From DASXPG01 sp044449445 (GTDB lineage Bacteria; Gemmatimonadota; Gemmatimonadetes; Gemmatimonadales; JACORV01): DNA of 10,292 bases. The translations under genes were made by a program, and so were the position numbers. The notes beneath the pieces were generated by a model that ran no database searches, was not told the origin of the DNA, and saw only the letters and a program-made list of their open reading frames with translations. The stretch covers positions 1 through 10,292 of the forward strand of contig JBIOIA010000091.1 of the NCBI GenBank assembly GCA_044449445.1, written 5' to 3'. Below are positions 6,674-10,292 of the stretch, piece by piece. Each line of letters opens with the position of its first letter. The stretch's first letter is position 1.

Positions 6674-7885
6674 TTGTCCACGCCGACCCAGGTTGAGCGT
6701 CGCGTCAAGTTGTTCGAAAAGTGCAAGAACTTCACCAAGGCGCGCGAGGTGCAGGCCATGGGCCTGTACCCGTATTTCATCGCCATCCAGGAGTCCGAGG
6801 ACACCGTCGTCAAGATCGACGGCAAGACCAAGGTCATGATGGGGTCGAACAACTACCTCGGCCTCACGCATCATCCCAAGGTGCTCGAAGCGGCCGAGGC
6901 GGCGCTCCACAAGTACGGCTCCGGTTGCACCGGGAGCCGGTTCCTGAATGGTACTCTCGACCTGCACGAGAAGCTCGAAGCCGCGCTGGCCGAGTTCATC
7001 GGCAAGGAGTCGTGCCTCGTCTTCTCGACCGGCTACCAGGCCAACCTGGGGCTCGTCTCAGGCCTGGTCGGCCGCGGCGAGACGGTCTTTCTCGACAAGC
7101 TCGATCACGCCTCGATCGTGGACGGCGCCAAGCTGTCGCAGGGCGAAGTGGTGCGGTTCAATCACGCCGACCTCGCCGGGCTCGACCGCAAGCTCGGCCA
7201 GAGCGACAAGGCCAAGGGCGCGCTCATCGTGGTGGACGGCGTGTTCTCCATGGAAGGCGACATCGCCGACCTGCCCAAGCTGCTCGCCGTCGCGCAGAAG
7301 CACAACGCGGCCCTGGCCGTGGACGACGCGCACTCGGTCGGCGTGCTCGGGCCCACGGGCGCCGGGACGGCGGACCACTTCGGCGTCACGGCCGACCTGG
7401 ACCTGATCGTCGGCACGTTCTCGAAGTCGCTGGCGTCCATCGGCGGCTACGTGGCCGGCGACGAATACGTCATCCACTATCTCAAGCACCATTCCCGCCC
7501 GATGATCTTCACGGCGGCGCTCCCCGCCTCGAACACGGCGGGCGTGCTCGCGGCGCTCGAGATCCTGCGCAACGAGCCGGAGCGGCGCGAGTGCCTGTGG
7601 AACAACACGCGGCGCCTCCAGCAGGGCCTGCGCAAACTGGGGTACGACATCGGTCACACCGTGACGCCCATCATCCCGGTGCTGATCGGGCCGCTGGAAA
7701 AGACGTTCGTGTTCTGGCGCAAGCTGTTCGACGCCGGCGTGTTCACGAACCCGGTCGTTCCGCCGGCCGTGCCGCCCTCGCAGTGCCGGCTCCGCGCGAG
7801 CCTGATGGCGACGCACACCGCCGAGCAGATCGACTTCGCGCTGGACAAGTTCGCGGCCATCGGCCGCGAGCTCGAGGTCATCTGA
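6674..7885 (+). CDS. spt: Serine palmitoyltransferase (alpha-oxoamine synthase family)
   Basis: A 403-residue soluble PLP enzyme of the fold-type I alpha-oxoamine synthase family (Spt, KBL, BioF, HemA), full length for the family. It condenses L-serine with a long-chain acyl thioester, releasing CO2 and giving 3-ketosphinganine, the first step of sphingolipid synthesis. Visible signatures are MGSNNYLGLTHHP (56-68), YGSGCTGSRFLNGTLDLH (81-98), LDKLDHAS with the PLP-stacking H145 (140-147), VDDAHSVG with D218 and H220 (216-223), the Schiff-base lysine K251 in GTFSKSLASIGGYV (247-260), and PPAVPPSQCRLRAS with a substrate-carboxylate arginine (363-376). The GCTGSRFLNG version and the following genes favour Spt over glycine C-acetyltransferase or AONS. 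The start is TTG with a GGAG site. It heads a three-gene operon with a putative ceramide synthase and ceramide reductase. No dedicated acyl carrier protein gene is in the window. Confidence 0.9.
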   Translation: MSTPTQVERRVKLFEKCKNFTKAREVQAMGLYPYFIAIQESEDTVVKIDGKTKVMMGSNNYLGLTHHPKVLEAAEAALHKYGSGCTGSRFLNGTLDLHEKLEAALAEFIGKESCLVFSTGYQANLGLVSGLVGRGETVFLDKLDHASIVDGAKLSQGEVVRFNHADLAGLDRKLGQSDKAKGALIVVDGVFSMEGDIADLPKLLAVAQKHNAALAVDDAHSVGVLGPTGAGTADHFGVTADLDLIVGTFSKSLASIGGYVAGDEYVIHYLKHHSRPMIFTAALPASNTAGVLAALEILRNEPERRECLWNNTRRLQQGLRKLGYDIGHTVTPIIPVLIGPLEKTFVFWRKLFDAGVFTNPVVPPAVPPSQCRLRASLMATHTAEQIDFALDKFAAIGRELEVI

Positions 7886-7893
7886 CCCCGGCC

Positions 7894-9006
7894 TTGGTCC
7901 GGCCCGTCCGGACCAACGCCGACCTCCAGCGCTTCATCGACTTCCCGTACCGGCTGCACCGGGGCGATCCCATGTGGGTCGCCCCGCTGCGCATGGACAT
8001 CGCAACCCTGCTCTCCCCCAAGAAGAACCCGTTCTTCGAGCACGCCCGGGCGGAGTACTTCCTCGCCGAGCGGGATGGCGCGCTGGTCGGCCGCATCGGC
8101 GCGATCCGGAACGACGCGCATGGCGCGTTCCACCCGGACGAGAAGCACGTCGGATTCTTCGGCTTCTTCGAGTGCGTGGACGACCAGGGCGTCGCGGACG
8201 CGTTGTTCGCCGCCGCCGCCGCATGGCTCAAGGGCCAGGGCCTCACGCTGATGCGCGGCCCGGCCTCGCCGAGCACCAACGACGAGTGCGGCCTGCTGGT
8301 GGACGGTTTCGACACGCCGCCCTGCATCATGAACCCGCACAACCCGCGCTACTATCAGCCGCTCGTCGAGCGCGCGGGCTTCGCGAAGGCCGTGGACCTG
8401 CTGTGCTACGAGGGCAGCGGCCACGCGCCGCCGCAGCGGCTCGTCGAAGGCGCCCGCAAGATGGCCGAGCGGTACAAGATCAAGCTGCGCTCGCTGGACA
8501 TGAAGCGGTTCGACGAAGAAGTCGCGCTGATCAAGGAGGTCTACAACTCGGCGTGGGAGAAGAACTGGGGCTTCATTCCCATGACCGACCACGAGATCGA
8601 TCACCTCGCGCACCAGCTGAAGCCGGTCGTCGTTCCGGAGCTGGTGGTGTTCGCCGAGATCGAAGGCAAGCTGATCGGCATGGCCGTGACCATCCCCGAC
8701 TTCAACGTCGCGCTCAAGCACAATCCCTCAGGCCGGCTGCTGCCCCTCGGTCTGCTGAAGATCCTGTGGTACCGCCGCCGGATCAGCCGGGCCCGCACGC
8801 TGATCCTGGGCGTTCTGCCCCAATACCGGCGCACCGGGGCCGACGCGCTCATGTACGAGTGGACGTGGCGCGAGGGCAACAAGCTCGGCTACTACTGGGG
8901 CGAGGCGAGCTGGCTGCTCGAGACCAACGCCGCCATCAGGAACGGCATGGAGCGGATGGGATTCCGCGCCTACAAGACACTCCGGATGTACGACAAGACC
9001 CTGTGA
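7894..9006 (+). CDS. bcerS: GNAT-superfamily acyltransferase, probable bacterial ceramide synthase
   Basis: A 370-residue protein with no membrane segments. It resembles the GNAT-fold proteins found between or near spt and cerR in sphingolipid-making bacteria. In Caulobacter this type (bCerS) N-acylates 3-ketosphinganine with a long acyl-CoA, forming the ceramide amide bond; it is unrelated to eukaryotic ceramide synthases. Characteristic segments are NPFFEHARAEYFLAERDG (45-62), GFFGFFECVDD (87-97), GPASPSTNDECGLLVDGFD (122-140), PPCIMNPHNPRYY (142-154), SAWEKNWGFIPMTDHEI (219-235) and the acyl-CoA loop region VLPQYRRTGADALMY (307-321). There is no ATG near the 5' end. TTG 7894 gives MVRPVRTNADLQ; CTG 7882, which overlaps the spt stop as CTGA and follows GAGG by 4 bases, would add four residues. 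The gene overlaps cerR by 4 bases. Family assignment is strong from context and sequence; the activity is inferred. Confidence 0.82.
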   Translation: MVRPVRTNADLQRFIDFPYRLHRGDPMWVAPLRMDIATLLSPKKNPFFEHARAEYFLAERDGALVGRIGAIRNDAHGAFHPDEKHVGFFGFFECVDDQGVADALFAAAAAWLKGQGLTLMRGPASPSTNDECGLLVDGFDTPPCIMNPHNPRYYQPLVERAGFAKAVDLLCYEGSGHAPPQRLVEGARKMAERYKIKLRSLDMKRFDEEVALIKEVYNSAWEKNWGFIPMTDHEIDHLAHQLKPVVVPELVVFAEIEGKLIGMAVTIPDFNVALKHNPSGRLLPLGLLKILWYRRRISRARTLILGVLPQYRRTGADALMYEWTWREGNKLGYYWGEASWLLETNAAIRNGMERMGFRAYKTLRMYDKTL

Positions 9007-9980
9007 AGACGTTCGTCACGGGCGCCACGGGGTTCGTGGGCAGCCACGTGGCCCGGGCGCTCGCGGCACGCGGAGACGTGGTGCTGGCGCTGGCGCGCCG
9101 GCCGGACCAGCATGCCGCGCTGCGCGAGCTCGGTGCGACACCGGTCAACGGCTCGCTCGAGAACGAGCGCAGCCTGGTCGCGGCGCTCGAAGGCGTCGAG
9201 GTCGTCTACCACTCGGCGGGACTCGTAGCGGCCAAGGACGAGGCCGAGTTCTTCGCCGTGAACGACGCGGGCACGCGCCGCCTGCTGGACGCCGTGCGCC
9301 GCGCCGCGCCCGACATCAAGCGCTTCGTGTACGTCTCTTCGCAGGCGGCACTGGGGCCGTCGCCCCGCGGCGCCGCCCTCGCCGAGGACGCCGAGTGCCG
9401 CCCCGTGACTGCCTATGGCCGCAGCAAGCTGGCCGGCGAACTGACCGTGCGCGGCGCGCACCTGCCGTGGAGCGTCGTGCGGCCGAGCATCGTCTACGGC
9501 CCGCGCGACCGTGAATTCCTGCGCCTGTTCAAGATCGTGCGGCGCGGCATCGCCCCGGTCATCGGCACCGGCCGTCAGCAGCTCTCGCTGATCTACGTCG
9601 AGGACCTGGTGCGGGTGCTGCTGCTGGCGGGCACCCGGACCGAGGCACTCGGCCAGATTCTGCACGCGGCCCATCCGGAGACCGTCCTGAGCCGCGACAT
9701 CGTGCGCGCGGCGGGCCAGGCGGTGGGCAGGTCCCCGTTCATCATCCCCGTGCCGGGATTCCTTGCGGCACCAGTCGTGTGGGCCGTCAGCCGCGTGGGC
9801 CGGCTCAAGGGTCGCCGCTCGGCCCTCAACGTGGACAAGCTGCCGGAGCTCCTCGCGCCCGCTTTCATCGTATCGGTCGCGAAGGCAGAGCGACTGCTGG
9901 GCTGGAAGGCCGAGCATGACGTCGTTGGCGGCATGGCCCTCACGGCGGAGTGGTACAAGAAGGAAGGGTGGCTGGACTGA
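9003..9980 (+). CDS. cerR: NAD-dependent epimerase/dehydratase-family reductase, probable ceramide reductase
   Basis: A 325-residue extended short-chain dehydrogenase. The Rossmann nucleotide loop is TGATGFVG (G7, G10, G13). The active site has S112/S113 in YVSSQAALG and Y138-x3-K142 in AYGRSKLAGE, followed by VVRPSIVYGPRD (158-169). In bacterial sphingolipid synthesis the equivalent protein (CerR) reduces the 3-keto group of the N-acylated intermediate to give (dihydro)ceramide, after bCerS. A hydrophobic stretch at about 246-264 (FIIPVPGFLAAPVVWAVS) may bind the membrane or the lipid substrate. The GTG start overlaps the bCerS stop as GTGA, with no room for another start that would keep the Rossmann strand KTFVTGATG, so translation is coupled. 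By sequence alone it could be a sterol- or sugar-type epimerase; the operon is what points to ceramide. Confidence 0.85.
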   Translation: MKTFVTGATGFVGSHVARALAARGDVVLALARRPDQHAALRELGATPVNGSLENERSLVAALEGVEVVYHSAGLVAAKDEAEFFAVNDAGTRRLLDAVRRAAPDIKRFVYVSSQAALGPSPRGAALAEDAECRPVTAYGRSKLAGELTVRGAHLPWSVVRPSIVYGPRDREFLRLFKIVRRGIAPVIGTGRQQLSLIYVEDLVRVLLLAGTRTEALGQILHAAHPETVLSRDIVRAAGQAVGRSPFIIPVPGFLAAPVVWAVSRVGRLKGRRSALNVDKLPELLAPAFIVSVAKAERLLGWKAEHDVVGGMALTAEWYKKEGWLD

Positions 9981-10228
9981 CGGACGGGCGGACGGGCGGA
10001 CGGGCGGACGGGCGGATAACGACGCGTGGCGTTCTCCCGGTCGACCGGCTGTTCCTGGGCTACATCCTGTTCAACACGGCGGTCCTGCTGACGCGCACCC
10101 GAAGCGTGGAATCATGGCCACTGCTGGTGCTCGCCAACCTGTTCGCGGCGCTCCTCGCCGTCCTGCTCGCCCGCGCGCCGCGCACGATCGTGCCGACGGG
10201 CCAGCCGATCACCGTCTTGCCGTCATAG
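9968..10228 (+). pseudogene. Truncated N-terminus of a membrane protein following cerR (possibly PAP2-type), fused to antisense sequence
   Basis: The frame opens at GTG 9968, inside the cerR 3' end (an ATG at 9950 is also in frame); AAGGA lies 3 bases upstream of the GTG. After residues encoded by the 8-bp repeat comes a hydrophobic segment VDRLFLGYILFNTAVLL (from about 10040) and a second one, WPLLVLANLFAALLAVLL, up to about 10170. This two-helix start resembles the N-terminus of the PAP2-type membrane proteins that often follow sphingolipid genes, but no PAP2 catalytic motif is present. The residues after ARAP (from about 10180) are the antisense of a dihydroorotase-like gene and end at TAG 10226-10228, so the native protein is cut off at the breakpoint. 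No ATG, GTG or TTG lies in frame between the repeat and the first helix. If intact elsewhere, it could be a ceramide head-group enzyme; this is inference. Confidence 0.5.
9981..10016 (+). repeat. Octanucleotide tandem repeat CGGACGGG, 4.5 copies
   Basis: Four perfect copies of CGGACGGG fill 9981-10012, and a fifth half copy (CGGA) ends at 10016. The tract starts directly after the cerR stop codon and lies inside the frame of the following membrane protein, encoding a DGRTGGRADGR-like stretch. The unit length of 8 is not a multiple of 3, so gain or loss of one copy would shift the downstream frame. The tract also holds four GGG runs separated by 5-base loops (9986, 9994, 10002, 10010), which fits a G-quadruplex pattern on the plus strand. 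Confidence 0.95.
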
Positions 10229-10292
10229 GGGGTCCAGCCGCAGCGCGAGGCGATCCAGGAATCGCGGATGGTCTGGCGGCGCTTCAAGTCGA
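10171..10292 (-). pseudogene. C-terminal fragment of a dihydroorotase/hydantoinase-type amidohydrolase
   Basis: Read from the window edge inward on the minus strand, the frame gives LKRRQTIRDSWIASRCGWTP, then YDGKTVIGWPVGTIVRGAR. This matches the end of cyclic amidohydrolases of the dihydroorotase/allantoinase/hydantoinase type, whose C-termini carry an 'xSKCGWSPYDG...GxxxxTxVNG' element in the last beta strands. The family hydrolyses cyclic amides, dihydroorotate in pyrimidine synthesis. After the V-R-G-A-R at about 10185-10171 the expected 'VMWEGE'-like ending is missing, and the sequence becomes the reverse complement of the membrane-protein gene. The fragment is therefore cut both by the window edge and by the junction. 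The exact subfamily cannot be told. Confidence 0.6.

Noticed and set aside
6638..6967. N-terminal extension of the PAP2 frame by 110 residues
   Set aside because: It is antisense to spt; the signal peptide starting at MLRPVI marks the real start, and an extension would bury it.

Overview
The window comes from a high-GC (about 70%) Gram-negative bacterium. I infer Gemmatimonadota or a close relative. The grounds are the mix of lipoproteins, an M6-type secreted protease with a C-terminal 'GNNNGRLDLGD' EF-hand-like tail, signal-peptide PAP2 proteins and a bacterial sphingolipid operon. No rRNA or other phylogenetic marker is present, so this placement is a family-level impression, not a proof.

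Layout. Positions 2-121 hold the C-terminal end of a plus-strand class V aminotransferase-like protein. From 139 to 6637 everything is on the minus strand. In transcription order this is a secreted PAP2 phosphatase-like protein (6637-5867), a large secreted M6-type metalloprotease (5839-3563), a lipoprotein coupled to it by an ATGA overlap (3566-3123), a second small Ig-like lipoprotein of lower GC (3004-2573), a tRNA-Ala(TGC) gene (2426-2353) and a cytoplasmic (alpha/alpha)6-barrel glycoside-hydrolase-like protein (2340-139). From about 6618 the plus strand carries a tight operon: a serine palmitoyltransferase (6674-7885), a GNAT-superfamily protein matching bacterial ceramide synthase (7894-9006), and an NAD-dependent epimerase/dehydratase-type reductase matching CerR (9003-9980). 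An 8-bp tandem repeat and the beginning of a membrane protein follow.

How the genes work together. Spt condenses serine with an acyl thioester, bCerS N-acylates the product, and CerR reduces the 3-keto group. This is the bacterial route to (dihydro)ceramide described in Caulobacter. The membrane protein that starts right after cerR would be a natural candidate for a PAP2-type head-group or lipid-phosphate enzyme, but it is cut off. The divergent PAP2 gene shares the promoter region with spt. All genes of the sphingolipid operon use non-ATG starts (TTG, TTG or CTG, GTG, GTG).

The right end looks like a breakpoint. At about 10171-10183 the membrane-protein frame gives way to the antisense of a dihydroorotase-type C-terminus on the minus strand. 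Both genes are truncated at the same place, which suggests either a real rearrangement or a chimeric contig end. There is no gene-free stretch above 300 bases. I saw no CRISPR array, insertion sequence or phage gene.
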